DNA of 64,000 nucleotides from Vermamoeba vermiformis (taxonomy: Eukaryota > Tubulinea > Echinamoebida): contig JBEWZL010000064.1 in the NCBI GenBank assembly GCA_045837725.1, positions 62,001 through 126,000 of the forward strand, read 5' to 3'. This document shows, piece by piece, positions 45,464 through 58,640 of this stretch; positions within the stretch are counted from its first letter, which is position 1, and the number at the start of each line of letters is the position of its first letter. A model generated the notes under the pieces. It had not been told where the DNA came from, did not search any database, and saw nothing but the letters and a program-made list of their open reading frames with translations. The translations under genes were made by a program, and so were the position numbers.

Positions 45464-48400
45464 TTATTTGCCGAACAAAGCAGAGATGGTGCGGGCCTTC
45501 TCTTGCAAGTCTTCACGTTCCAAAGCAAGACGGGAAGCCTCGTTACGAGCACGTTCGACTTCGTCCTTCAAGCCACGGATTTCGTCCTTGAGCTTGTTAA
45601 CCTCAAGTTCAGCCTTGCGCTTTTCGGCTTCAGCGTTGGCAGCACGATCTTGCTCCTCAACGAGTCTCTTCTTGGCGGTCTTAAGCTCGCCTTCAACTCT
45701 CTTCTTGGAGTCGGCGTCCTTGGCACCACCAGACTTGAGCAATTGAAGCTGCTTACGGGCATCAGCGGCTTCAGTCTCGGCACGTCGGCGAGCCTTCTCG
45801 AGCTTGGCGATTTGGTTGTTGAAGGTAGCAACCTTGGTGTTGAGGTCCTCAAAGTTGGCTTCAGCTTGACGCTTGGAGCGTTCAGCGTTGGCACGGCTGA
45901 TGCGCTCTTCCTCCAACAAGTCGCGGAGCTCAATGGACTCACGCTCGGCTTGTCTCTTGGCCTCCTCGGTGGATTCGCGGTTGCTAATCTCACGATCGAG
46001 AGCCTTGCGCATATCCTCGAGGGCGGATTGGTGAGTGCGCTTGAAGTTCTCCAACTCAGCCTTGCGGTCCTCGGCGTCATCAAGAGCGTCCTTCAAGTCC
46101 TCAACGGTCAAAGTGAGCTCACGGATGGTTTGCTCAGCCTTGGCCTTGACGCGTTCAGCATCATCGGCAACGTCGCGGTACTCCTCGAGTTGAACCTCGA
46201 TGGCCTTGCGGGACTTCTCAGCAGCAACGCGCAACTTGTGTTCTTGCTCGATCTGCTCAGTAAGGGCGTCAGCCTCTTCTTGGAACTTCCAGGCGAGTCT
46301 CTCTTGCTCGTCCTTCTCAAGAGCGAGTTGTTCGAGCTTCTCCTTGAGCAAGCGCAATTCCTTGGCAGCCTTCTTGCGCTCCTTCTCGGCCTTGGACTTG
46401 CCCTTGTCACCACCGTCGAGTTGAGTCTTCAAGGTCTTAAGATCTTGCTCGAACTTCTTGGCGTTACGATCGGCTTCAGTGCGAGCCTTCTTCTCGTTGT
46501 CAAGAGCACGCTTGGTGTCGGCGAGTTCCTTCTCGATCTCACGCTTGATCTCCTCGAATCTGTCACGAGCCTCAGATTCAGAGTCCAATTGCTTGCGCAA
46601 CTCAGAGATCTCAAGATCCTTGCGGTGCTTGATCTCTTCTAAGTCAGCACGAGCGTCCTCGGCCTCTTCGAGTTGATCACGGAGGTCTTGGAGTTCGACT
46701 TCAAGAGCACGTTGAGTCTTGCTGAAACCATCGCGAGCAGAGGCGCTTTCGTCGACCATATCCTTCAAGTCAGCGACCTCAGCTTCGAGAGCCTTGACGC
46801 GCTTCTCGGCGTTGACACGAGCAGCACGTTCGCGCTCAATTTGGTCCTTGTAGTCCTCAATCTCGTGTTGGATGCGACGAGCCTCTTCGTCAGAGAGCTT
46901 GCCACCCTTGCCTTGGTTGGCCTTGGCTTCCTTGAGCTCCTTCTCGAGCTTCTTGAGCTTCTTGTCAGCGGCAGCCTTCTCCTTTTGGGCGTTCTCCAAG
47001 CGACCAGCCAAGTCGTCAAGGTCAGATTGCAACTTCTTGCTGTTCTTGTCCTTGTTGGCTCTTTCACGAGCTTCGTCGTCCAATTGGCGGTGAGCATCCT
47101 CCAACTCGCGTTCGAGAGCGCGACGGGCCTCTTCGGCTCTTTCGCGGTTCTCACGTTCGCGGTCAGCAGCGCGGCGAGCCTCATCGGCTTCCATCTCAGC
47201 GCGGCGACGGAGTTCTTCAGCCTCTTCCAAAGCTTCAGAAGCACCGGCGTTGTCACGGAGGTCACGCAACTCGTCTTCCAAGTCGCGGACTTGCTTCTCC
47301 AAGCGAGAGCGGGCAGAGCCGTCCTCGTTGGCACGCTCAGACAACTCTTCGAGTTCACCCTCAAGTTGTTTGCGGATGCGATCGAAGTTGGCGTTCTTGT
47401 TTTGCAAGTCAGCGTTTTGGGCTTGGAGTTGATCGAGTTGGTCTTGGAGACGACGCAAGAGACCCTCTTGTTGGTCGACGGTGGCAGATCTGTCGGCAAC
47501 AGCCTTCTTGAGGTCCTTGAGTTCACCTTCGGCCTTCTTGCGAGCCTTGTCGGCCTTGCCAAGTTCCTTTTGGGCCTCATCAAGACGGCCAGCCAAGTCG
47601 TCGAGGTCGGCCTTCATCTTGTTGTTTTGACGTTGGGCGTCCTTCAACTTGTTGCCATCCTTCTCGTAGGCACCGCGCAACTCATCAAGTTCAGATTCCA
47701 ACTTCTTGATGGCTTGCTCAGCACGGCTGCGAGCATCGGCTTGGTCGTCGAGTTGACGTCTGAGTTGGTCAGCCTCGGACTCGTACTTGGCCTTGACGGC
47801 AGCAAGTTCCTTGTTGTCGTTGAGGTGAGCATCCATCTCGTCTCTGAGATCTTCCAACTCGTCGTGGAGGGACTTGGCCTTCTTGTCGGCGGCGGCACGG
47901 TTGGCCTTCTCCTCCTCGAGGGCGTCTTCGACCTCATTCAAACGGCTTTCAAGATCCTTGCGAACCTTGTCAGCAGCAGCGCGGGCCTTAGCCTCAGCTT
48001 CGAGATCGGCTTGGGCGGCATCGAGATCAGCAGCCAAACGACGAGCCTCCTTGTCCAAGCTTTGGGCGCGGGCGGATTCTTCGTCCAATTGGCGTTGAGC
48101 AGTCTTCAAGTCGGCTTCAAGCTTGCCCAAGCTCTTGCTGTTGCCTTGCAAGCCCTTCTCGGCGTTAGCCAAGTCGGCACGAGCATCTTCCAAGTCTTCC
48201 TCGAGTTGGCGGCGGAGCTTCTCGAGTTGTTGGTTCTTGCGTTGTTCCTCATCGAATCTTTCTTGGAGACTCTTGAGTTCAGCAGCCAATTGAGCCTTTT
48301 CACGCTCCAACTTTTGGATCTTGGCGTTGGCTTCATCGAGTTGACGCTTCAAGTCTTCAACAAGAGAGTCCAACTTGGTCTTGGCAGAGTAGAGTTGTTC

Positions 48401-51400
48401 GCGTTCCTTGCTTTCGGCTTCCAATTGAGCGTGAACATCTTCCAAGTCTTCTTGGGCTTGCTTCAATTTGCGAGCCAAGTCAACCTTGTCCTTGCCAGCG
48501 CTGTCCAAACCGCTAGAAGCAGAGTCGAGAGCGGATTGCAAGCTCTTCTTCTCCTTCTCCAAGTTAGCCTTGACCTTGTTGAGGGCATCAAGCTCGTCGC
48601 GGAGCTTGTTCATGTTGGCAGTCAAGTTCTTGATGCTATCCTCAGCAGAAGCACGGGATTGAGATTGGTCATCAAGAGATCTCTTGGTGTTGGCCAACTC
48701 GTTTTCAAGACCCTTCAAAGCCTTCTCGAGTTGAGTGCGGTTCTTGTTCTCTTCGTTGAACTTGGTGGTCAAGTCATCAAGTTCCTTTTGCAACTTGGCG
48801 CGTTGCTTCATCAAAGAGTCCTTAGCAGCGCTCTCGCTGTCCTTGGTGTTCAAGGCCTCGTCGAGATCGTGCTCGGCTTGAGCCTTAGCCTTGCGCAATT
48901 GTTCGATGATATTCTCATCTTCCTCCACGCGGGTACGCAAGTCCTTGAGGTCTTCGTCGAGTCTCTTCTTCTCAGAGAGAAGCTTGTTCTTCTCGGCGAC
49001 TTCACGATCAAGATCTTGAGCCAAAGCTCTGGCCTTGGAGTCGAAGTTAGCCTTAGCTTGTTCAGTGTTGCCCAAAAGGGAGAGCTTGTCCTTAAGCTCG
49101 TCTTCCAAGTCGGTAACACGTCGGTTGAGAGCCTTGAGTTGCTCCTCGGCTTGGTCCTTGCCGCCTTGCAATTCAGAAGCCTTTTGCTTGGTGGCGAACA
49201 AGTTCTTCTCCAACTCGTCGATCTTGCCCTTCAAGTTGTCGATGTTCTTGGTCAAACCGTTCTTGCTATCAAGCTCGGCCTTGAGTTGCTCTTGCAACTT
49301 CTTGATTTCTTCCTCACGCTTGGAGATTTCCTCCTCGAAGTTGCGGTGCTTGAGTAAAGGTCTAGCCTTAGTGAACAATCTGTACCAGGGCCAGTTCTTG
49401 AACTCCAACCAAGCACGGATGTTGCGTTGGATAACTTGAGCAGCGACAGACTTCTCTCTCTTCTTCTTGTAAGCCTTACGGGCGACGAAACCACGAGCAG
49501 CGGCTTGGATGGCAGGGATCAATTCACCAACCTTGCGCTCACGAGCTTCTTCAATAGCAGCCAATTGACCGGCCTTGAAGAAGATCTTGGTGAGACCCAT
49601 ACGGTATTGCTCGGGGTCGACGACCTTTTGGCTGACCATCAAATCAATCAAAGATTGAGTGGCGGCCTTAGAGTCGGCAGCACGACGAGGAACGTTGCTG
49701 GAGAGAATGTAGTATCTCTTCAAGAAGTCAGGGTAGAGAACTCTGTTGGGCCAACCCTTACGAGAGATTCTGATACCTTCCAAGACACCGTTGCAACGGA
49801 GTTGTTCAAGGACGATGCGGTCCTCGACCTTGCCGGGTTGTTGGGCGTGGTTGGGCAAGATGCAACGAATGAAGTGAGGGCTGGTGGAACCCAAAGTCTC
49901 CATCAAGTCGTTCAATTGCTCACGGTATTGAGCAGCGACAGTGACGAAAGAAGCACCCTTAGGGCCCTTGGAGGCGCGAGAGGATGAGGAAGAGCCAGCA
50001 GGCAGGTCCTTGCTCAAAGAGTACTCAGAGAACCATTGGCTCAAGTACTTGTCCTTAGCCTCAATGATCGAGGTTTCGAGATCGAGGGCCAAGGGGTCCT
50101 TGTTCTTCTCCAACCAGAGGGTGGTGTCGTATTCGACTTCACCGGCATAGTGTTGAACAGAGAAGTTGGTTTCCTTGCCGAGTTGGGGCTTGCGGAACTT
50201 GGGGTGTCTGCCTTGGTGGTTTTCGTTCAACTTGGTGAGGAAAGATTGATCGGTAGCCTTGGGGAAGACGGATTCTTCGTCCAACAAGATGAGGATACCC
50301 TTGGGTCTCTTCTCGATCAAATCGATAGTGGCCTGAGAGTCCATACCGAAGTCAATGAATTGCCAATCGATCTTCTCTCTCTTGTATTCCTCTTGTTCGA
50401 GGGTGAACATGTGGTGGTTGAAGAATTGTTGCAACTTCTCGTTGGTGAAGTTAATGCACAATTGTTCGAAGCTGTTGTTCTTGAAGATTTCGAAACCGGC
50501 AATATCCAAAATACCAATGAAGTTATCCTTGGGGACGACTTGGAGGGTGGAGTTGAGCTTCTCGACGACCCACAAGAACATACGACCGTAGAGGGCCTTG
50601 CAGAGAGCGTCACGAGAGGCACGAGCCTTGTCGAGGTTGAGGGTGGTTTGGACGAATTCCTTGTCTTTACCGACACGGATACGAGGACGCAACAAACCGT
50701 CTTCGAGTTTCTTGGGCTCAACCTTGAGCATTTCAGCGGCGGCTTCGAGTTCAACGCGATCCTTGAGCGAGCAAGCATCAGCACCTTCGGCTTGGAAGGG
50801 CAAGTTACCCATGTGAAGGATGGCGGAGATGACACGCCACATGTGGTCACGTTCGTCGGCATTGAAACCAAGAACTTCCAAGGCAGCAAGAGTGGCCTCG
50901 AATTCCTTGGCGTCATCCATACCGTTGACGGTGGTGCAGCCAGAGTTGTTCAAGAAGTTGTAGTCAGAGGCAGTGGTGAGCTTGTACTTGGCCTTGTCAG
51001 CGCTGGACAAACCAGTAAGGAGTTGGTAGAAGATGTGGAAGCTACGCTCTCCTTGACCTTGAGAGACGACACGAGACTTCTCGAGCAAGTAGACGACGAT
51101 CGAAGCACCAGAGATGAAACCGGATTTGTCGAAGGTGATCTTGATGAATTTACCGAAACGAGAAGAGTTGTTGTTCTTGTTGGTCTTGGCGTTACCAAGA
51201 GCTTCCAAGAGAGGGTTGGCTTGGAGCAATTGCTTCTCCAATTGACCCTCAGCACCAGATCGACCGGCAATGGAAGCCAAGTATTGAATAACCTTCTTGG
51301 TGTTTTCGGTCTTACCAGCACCAGACTCACCACTAAAGAAAAGATTTGTGAGTTATAATTTTCTCAACAGGAGGCAAAAAGATTTTTCCAAATCTAGATT

Positions 51401-52145
51401 TCGTAACAAAGTCGTAAAACGGTTTCTATTACTTACGTAATGAGCATAGACTGGTTCTTCCTGTCTTGGATCATAGCACGGTAAGCGTTATCAGCCATAG
51501 CGAAAACGTGAGGAGGAACTTCGTCCTTTCTCTTGCCGATGTAATGCTCAATCATTTCTTCGGTGTAGATAGGAATGCGTTTGTAAGGGTTAAGAGCGAC
51601 GCAGAACAAACCGGAGTAAGTCTGAATGAAAACCAGGTTAACTAACACGCTAACTAAATTAGAGTTAATTTCAACTTACGTAAATGATATCAGCATCGTA
51701 ACGAAGCTTCAAGTTGTACATGACAGCAGGTTCGTTCAAGTTAGACAAGGTAGCGCAGTCATCAGCACCATCGAAACGAGGAGGGTTCATTGCGTGAACA
51801 TCTCGATCGCGTCTGTAGGAGCCTTCCTAAATTTCAGACAGTTAGTTTGTGATACAGTTGAGTTGAGCAAGTTATTATATTAGTATCAAAGGGGTTAATA
51901 ATCCACGAGGTTATATTATTTGTGGTAAATTTTAAATTTTAAACCGCAATGTAACTCACCTGACCGGTCTCTTGGATGAGAACCTTGGTGTTGTCACCCT
52001 CTTCGCTGAGCACTTGAGCGGTATAGAAGGCACCTTTGCCATCAGGAACCCAGACGAAGGTCTTGTCCTTCTGTTGAATGAAGACGTGACCCTCAGGACG
52101 TCTGTATCTGAGGTATCGTTCGAAGTTGGAAAGGTCCTCCGCCAT
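45464..52145 (-). CDS. conventional myosin II heavy chain
   Basis: Four exons: 52145-51961 ([20 protein letters not shown]), about 51826-51680, about 51620-51438, and the rest; roughly 2110 residues. The motor has the P-loop [13 protein letters not shown] spanning the third intron, switch [11 protein letters not shown], switch [17 protein letters not shown] and the actin-binding region HFIRCILPN. The neck has IQ-like [18 protein letters not shown] and [21 protein letters not shown] heptad-repeat tail of about 1250 residues follows, ending in [10 protein letters not shown] without an obvious non-helical tailpiece. It drives cytokinesis and cortical contraction as bipolar filaments. High GC and strong codon bias indicate high expression. 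The motor resembles amoebozoan myosin II ([20 protein letters not shown]). Confidence 0.97.
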
Positions 52146-52774
52146 CTGGTAAAATAAGTTAGCGTTACGCTGCCCAAGGTACCAAATTGCAACCGGGATT
52201 GAACGTACCGTGTGGTAGTGTTTGATAAAAGTTGAGTGATAAACTGATGCCGAAGATTTTTTTTGTTTTTGTTTCTCCCACGCAATCTTTTTTGTGGGCT
52301 AAATCTTTTAGGCCAGATTTTTCGTTGGCCAATAGTTTCTCGTCAAAACCACGAGTCGGAGTGTGAATCAGAACGCACAATTTAAAAATTATTGTAGTTT
52401 ATACAACTGCCGAGACCTTGCTACCGGTCAACCAGCTCAGATCGGATGTACAGTTGCTAAATTTTCGCCAGCTTCATTCAAATTGCCAACAGTTGCGACA
52501 ACACGTCTCACAAAAAGATATGCACGGCGATTCGGTAAATTTAAAATATTAGGTGCATAGTTACTCTCCTGCGGACTTAATCTGGTAGAAAATTCAGACG
52601 GAGACGGGATCGCCCGTCTGTGTTACTTTATTCATGTTTGCAGACCACTTCCATTGCGCTTGCGCCCCCGCTTACTTCGTCGCGAATTAAGCCGCAATCA
52701 ACCGTTGATTTTTTGGCTTATGCGAGAAACCCGTGCAATACTTCGCCAACTATTATTGCAAGCAAACAATGCCA
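52146..52774. other. intergenic, myosin promoter side
   Basis: Contains the myosin II upstream region and the 3' end of the dynamin-like gene. No coding exon supported. Confidence 0.45.
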
Positions 52775-55350
52775 TTATTTATTTACAATATTAGAGAACG
52801 ATTGGACAGCGTCTCTAAAGGTCGCTTCGTGTTTGTTAAGCGAATCCAAATGTTGCTCAGCAAACCGCTTCTCGAATTTGAATTTTTGATTATTGCTTTC
52901 AGTTTCAAATAACTCTTCTATTTTCTTACTATCCATAGTGCTTAGCGAGTTCTGAAACTCAAGGCCAATCTTAGTTTGCCTGTACGCACCAGATCCAAAA
53001 TTAGCTCTTAATGTTGATGGAATTAAGATCAGGAGGTATATATAAAACTGCTTACACAGCAACCAACAGCGTATTGTAGCACTTTAACGAGACGTTGTGA
53101 ATAAACTTCGTTTTGATGGCGCGGAACACTTCGTTAGCCAATGCTGTAATGGATTTCGGATCTTCCGTTGGAGACACTTCTTTCTTGTTCGGATAGCTGC
53201 CAGAGAATAAGCAAGCTTATAATTAGAATATACTGGCTTACCTAAAGTTCTCCCAATACAACGCGCGGGTCGAAAAGAACTCCTCGCGACAACTCTCTTT
53301 GCACTGTGCCACGAGCTCGTTGATGAATGCGGTGCTCACATCGCGCAAGTGTGTGAAGAAGTGCGGGAAGTGAGTGATGATCAGTCCGCGAGTTTTATCT
53401 GCGTAGTGTTAATAGTACTCTCCCGTACTAGTTACATACTTTTGGTTGTCTTGCCTTGGTGATGTCTGATCACTAACTCACACGATCTCTTCACTATGTA
53501 AGCACATCGTACGAACAGTTGATCGAGCAAAGGATAGAACTGCTTGTGAGCATTGGCTCGCGCAGTCTCGCATGCCTAGTGAAGTCAGATTAGACGAGCG
53601 AATATGATAGTAGCATTACGTACAGTCCACGCGTGTCCTGATACATTGTTCAGCTTGTTGGGGCCTGAAGACGAGGCGAAATCATCCATCGACGCGTTAC
53701 TCAGCACTTGTAGCTCTATCACTGCTTTGAACTCTGCCAGCAACCGTTCAAACTGTTGTGCACCGTACACTCGCACGTTTTTGTGTGGCAGTTGCATCGC
53801 GTTGTAATTCACATCGAGCTTCTTGCCTTCACTGTCAAGCCACTCACCTGCCTCTTGGACCTCTTCACTGAGTGTTTGACCCGATTGAAGCGGATTAACT
53901 GCGTCATTGTTGTTAGATCGCCATCATTTTCTACACGTTGTACTTACTCTCAATTGATCCCGCGAATATTTTCTCAATGCTGTTATTCAGAGCGGCAGCG
54001 TGAGTGAGTGCTATTGACTTGAGCCGATCAACTTGCAGCTCTTGGAGTCGCGAGTCCCATTCAGAAATCTCTTCTTCGTATTTTTGTTTCGTGTGTCGTA
54101 TCTTATTTTGTGTTGTTGCAATCACTTCGCGATAATATTTCCAGGTGACATTTAACAGTGCTCGTCTGAAGTTGTGAATGCCAATGTGTTGTTCAAGTGT
54201 GCGATCATTCTTGAATTCAGTCTCTAGTGCATCAGTGTCAGACAGGTACAAGTTGTGCAACTTGTCACGATATTTGCTCGGGTCCAAGTGAATGCCGCGA
54301 TCTTTCACATCGAGCAGTGACAGAAAATATGCGCGGCCATGCGTGCCATCAATGATAGCTCTGAGGGCTTTGACAAATTCTTGCGGGTCATTGAATGACT
54401 TGCGAAATGTCTCGAAGTTGGTGTACACGAACAACGTGCGTTCTAAGCGCGGGTCTAATTTCTGCACAAAATCGAATGCTTTCATCTTGCTCCACTCTTT
54501 TGCTTCTTCAATGCATATAATAGTTCTATTGTGTGATTTGGCGAGTTCAACAACTGCGTGGCCATGTCAGTAATAAGTAAAACCGGATTCATGCAACCCT
54601 ACCTTTGCCCTCGATCTCTTCAGCGAGATTGACCTTGGACTGATCGGGGTTGAATATTAGTCCAGGTGTATCGATCATAGTCACGCTCCACAGGTCTTTC
54701 ATTTCAATTTGGATCTGTGTTGGTCCCGTGGCAGTCGAGTTCCTCTTTGCAATTTCAGCAGACATTTGTTTGATGTCAATGACTTGATCATTTTCTTTGC
54801 TGTTGTCTTTCTTCAATATGAATAGCGGAGATTTCGCTTCTTCTTTGTTCGTGACTTTGAAAAAGAATGGGCGCTTCGTCGAGGTACGTGCGCGGGAGTT
54901 AATGGTAAAATAACGAGGATATTGGGTCAATAGCGAGTGTGTTATTGTATTCAAGGATATCTTTGTTAACGTCGGTAAACATGGCACCAAGAATGGCTTC
55001 TAAAGCGGATGTTTTACCGCTTTGAGATGGACCAACAAATACGACCTCGGGGGCGGGAAATGCTATATTTAGTCTGGCAAAATTATTATTTAATATTATC
55101 GTTTAATATTAAATGGCACAGTACTTGTAAAACTCATTTCAATTTTGTAATTGATAATTAAATTTTGAGATCCGAAATGCGTAATCAATCAATGCTTACT
55201 CTTTTGTGACATGAACAATTTTCTTGAACGCGTCTTGAACTGGTGGAGCAAAATGAGGATAATCCAACCATCTACAAGGAATCGTTAATAAACTACCCTT
55301 GATCCACTTTACAAGCCAACTAATTATCATATCTGCATACCTATCTGACA
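52775..55350 (-). CDS. dynamin-like GTPase, ARC5/Dlp (DRP5) type
   Basis: ATG 55350 (MSDR), then WLDYPHFAPPVQDAFKKIVH. G1 is GPSQSGKTSALEAILG. A U12-type AT-AC intron (54960-54888) restores TDVNKG/TSTKRPFFFKVTN, supplying the switch I threonine; without it the frame breaks. G3 is MIDTPGLIFNPDQSK. Further blocks: SHNRTIICIEEAKEWSKMKA (part across an intron), KAFDFVQKLDPRLERTLFVY (G4 region), TWKYYREVIATTQ, YGAQQFERLLAEFKAV and a C-terminal GED-like end (FEKRFAEQHLDSLNKHEATF). No PH domain or proline-rich tail. Sequence order recalls ARC5 and Dictyostelium DlpA-C, which act in plastid division and cytokinesis. About 700 residues. Confidence 0.85.
54888..54960 (-). other. U12-type AT-AC intron in the dynamin-like gene
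   Basis: On the coding strand the intron begins ATATCCTTG, an exact match to the minor-spliceosome 5' consensus, and ends CGCAC, with CCATTAAC 10 nt before the end as a branch-site candidate. Removing these 73 nt joins AAA-G to GT-ACC in frame and restores the dynamin G2 motif. No GT-AG pair in the region restores it. Confidence 0.8.
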
Positions 55351-55609
55351 TTTTGATTGTAGCTGTTAACACTTATATAAGTAGACGTTTGTTGTCGAGG
55401 GCTACAATACAGAAAATACGATGCTTTTGAGATTTCTTTCGAGATAATTTCGGCTGCTGACACTCCTCTCTGATTCACCACAGTTGAGGTACTACGACGT
55501 CGTAGGGTTGAAAATGTAGCTCGGGTAAATCTGCTTCGGGACTTTTCGGAGACGGCTGGCAGTTTTTCTTTTCATTTAAATTTTGTACACAAGACCAAGC
55601 GACATCCGT

Positions 55610-56790
55610 ATGTTTATTAAGAGAATGCTCGGATCAATTGCAATCGTTTTCTCAGCCACAACAATATTATTCGCAGCGTTGATCGTAACGAAACATCGAA
55701 AGCTGAAAAGAGAACTCAAAGAAGTGGATGTCAACAGTCTGAATCTCGAACGATACTCAGGTAATTAGGATTATTTTATTAATATCGATGTCATATAGAA
55801 TATTTTACGTATTTTATTTTCGAATCGACACGAATTTTACAATATTTTCAAATAATCTTTTCGAATTAGCCGTTGACTTCAGAGTTCAAGTTCGAGTGCA
55901 ATACATTCCTATGGCTTCATATTAATATATACTCTAATAGTAACAACACGAGTGGAGAATCTACCATACCCCTTCAAGTGGGCTATCGGTCGCATGTCTT
56001 TCTTTCCGACCCTGTTCTACAACGTGATTCTCGATTATTTCATCCCTGAATTGAACTGGTACTCGAGAATAGACAACAATATTATATTAGGTGCGTAATA
56101 TGAGGCCATTGGTAATTCGATTCGCAGCTGATCCGTTATTTTCTTGCAGGTGCCTTGCCGTTCTGGACCATTGTGCCTGCCCTGCATAAAGAAGGTATTT
56201 TGAGGCATAATATAGACGCTAATAATACTCTCAATATCACGATGGAATACCTTCAATATATATGGCTCGTGTACTAACCTCGTATTCTTGTCTGCAGGTG
56301 TGCGCGGAGTGATCAATACGTGCGAAGAGTTCGCAGGCCCACAACGCACGTACGCCAAGCACGGCATTACTCAGTTGCGCTTGCCGTGCATCGATTATTG
56401 CTCGCCCACTCTTGAACAGATCGAGGCTGCCATGAAATTCATTGCTGAATTCGTTAATAGAGGCGAGTCTGTATATAGTAAGTACTAGACTTAATGCGAG
56501 TATATTTTTAATAGTATCTAGTTTCTTAACGCGTCGTGCTGGCGTAGAAGATCCGTCATGATATTTACTTATTACTTTTTCTATTATCAGTCCATTGCAA
56601 GGGAGGCAAGGGTAGATCAGCGACGGTAGTCTTGGCCTATTTGATGCAGTACCAAGCCATGACCAGACAACAAGCCCAGCGCTTCATGATCAGCAAGCGT
56701 CGTCAAGTGAGTCGCTATTTGTGGCAGCGCAAAGTGCTGGTGGAATTTGAGAAGAAATATGACTTGCCTCGCGAGAGGTATAGAGATTAA
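55610..56790 (+). CDS. PTPMT1-like mitochondrial dual-specificity phosphatase
   Basis: ATG 55610. The first exon gives a membrane anchor (MLGSIAIVFSATTILFAALI) and a basic linker; later exons give VTTRVENLPYPFKWAIGRMS, LGALPFWTIVPALHKEGVRG, VINTCEEFAGP, the acid loop LRLPCIDYCSPT and the P-loop HCKGGKGRSATVV split by an intron inside the preceding codon (TATA/TC). The C-terminus ends RYRD at the stop 56790. Six exons, about 240 residues. HCKxGxxRS is the PTPMT1/PLIP form of CX5R. The enzyme dephosphorylates phosphatidylglycerophosphate in cardiolipin synthesis. Divergent from the dynamin gene (260 bp). Confidence 0.85.
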
Positions 56791-56971
56791 GGCCAATGTT
56801 AACTACAACACGTGCTGATTAACTCTTGGATCACGTGCTCGCGAACATTTGTCTTAGGGTCGAATAATAAATTATTCATTTGCTTTGTATGTAGGCACAG
56901 TAGTGCATGTTATACAAATGTCATATTTTTAATGAGGTGGTCAACAATTAGGAATAATTAAAGCAACCAGC

Positions 56972-58591
56972 ATGGATCTGCTTATGTCAGCATACGGTGA
57001 AAGCGACGACGAACAAGAAGTTAATAAAGAGCTCCTAAATAATGATAATACCGAAGATACAACAGTGAATAAGACGAGTGAGCGCATTGAAGAGAAAAAC
57101 AATAATAATTCATTACTTGGTAATTATTTTTTTATTCTTTTAGCTAACCACCTCATCAATTCAATTAGTCGATTATTTTATAATTTAGCTAAGGCATTCA
57201 AATATTAGATCCGACACAAAAGAAACGTAAAATTGACAGTCCGTACGAGAATACATCCAACAAACGACTAAAAATTGAGTGCACCTCTCGTACCTGCAGT
57301 GCCTGGTCGATATATTAGCAAAAGAGAACGCGAGGCAATGAAGGTAAACAAAAACACGAGGGGATTATGTGTTGTGACTGATCCACTTCACGCTTGTAGG
57401 GTGCAGACACAAGTCATATTAAAAACACATTACTGTGCGACAACACTGCGGCTCTTCAACGGGATATCGCACTTCATATTCAAGAGGCATTGAGTAATGT
57501 ATGAGTGTTGTAATAACACGTCAAACTAGCGTACTCACTAACAGGCTTACATCGCAGCCACTGCCCAGTCACCTCCCCACACGCAGCACATTTCAGCGCA
57601 AGTTGTACTCCTCCGCCGTTAGTGCAACACGTTGGAGACCAGTGACTGGCACACTGCTGGCCACGAGTTCATTAGACGGAAGTGTCATGTTACTCGATCA
57701 CAGCGGTACTGTTGTGCGGCACTTGACGCACTCAGCAGCAGTGAAAGATGTACAGTGGCATATCAGCGGCGAGCACGTGATCAGTGGAGGATTCGACAAA
57801 AGTGTGCGAGTGACAGATGTCAACACGTGTCAAGTGACCAATCAGCTCTCACTTCCTGAATACATCACGTGCATTAAACCACATCCCAGTGAAGCTAATA
57901 GCATTGCGATTGGCACCTTCAAAGGCGGGTGTGAGTGTTGGGATTTGAGGACCAATGAGTGAGTACTTCAAAACCGACACATTGCCGTACTAATATATTC
58001 AGGGCATCAAAAGTGTTCAAAGGTCTGCACGGCAACTTACAAGGAGTGGAATTCATCAACGAGGGCATGCAGCTTGTCACGTGTGCTGAAGTGACCACTC
58101 GAAATTCAATGGACAAAGCAGTGATGGTGTGGGACTGGGAGGCAGTAAGTGCATGTCTCACCAATCTATCAGTTCAGTTGTAACCGTCATGTTGACAGGC
58201 AGCACCGCTCTCGAACCAAGTCTATCACGAGTCGTACACGTGCACTAGTGTCAAGCGACATCCATCTTCATCACACTTCCTTGCGCAATCAAATGGTGGC
58301 TACATTGCGATATTTTCAGCCAATTCACCGTTCAAGCTGAACAAACACAAGAGATTTGAGGGCCATCAAGTGACTGGATTTAAAGTTGGATTTGACATCA
58401 GTTCTGACGGGCAATATGTGCTGTCGGGTTCTGCTGATGGACAGATGTACTGTTACAACTATCAGTCCGCTACATTGGCGAGAAAATTGCGAGTGTCAAA
58501 TAGTCCAGTGACGGAAGTGGCGTGTCATCCAGTGCTCGAGTCGCTTACTGCTTTTGGCACGTGGGATGGAACAATCAGCTTGTGGCAGTGA
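56972..58591 (+). CDS. WDR25: WDR25-like WD40 protein (Prp17 relative)
   Basis: ATG 56972 (MDLLMSAYGESDDEQEVN). Early exons carry DPTQKKRKIDSP, then APLVPAVPGRYISKREREAM, GADTSHIKNTLLCDN and PLPSHLPTRSTFQRKLYSS. Seven WD-type blades follow: SATRWRPVTGTLLATSSLDG, AVKDVQWHISGEHVISGGFD, ITCIKPHPSEANSIAIGTFK, LQGVEFINEGMQLVTCAEVT, YTCTSVKRHPSSSHFLAQSN, VGFDISSDGQYVLSGSADGQ, and VACHPVLESLTAFGTWDGTI. FLAQSNGGYIAIFSANSPFK and the final HPVL block fit WDR25 better than Prp17. Ends at the stop 58591, 49 bp from the convergent Piezo gene. The molecular role of WDR25 is not established. Confidence 0.85.
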
Positions 58592-58640
58592 TAAAAACGA
58601 ATTTACATTTATTAGGTGATATTTATTACAAGACAATGCT

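Noticed and set aside
46673-49357. 894-codon open frame opposite the myosin tail
   Set aside because: It is the antisense of a heptad-repeat coding region with biased codons; its Leu/Val/Gly-rich product has no domain and mirrors the tail period.
50036-51358. 440-codon open frame opposite the myosin motor
   Set aside because: Antisense shadow of the strongly codon-biased motor exon; the true coding strand has all myosin motifs.
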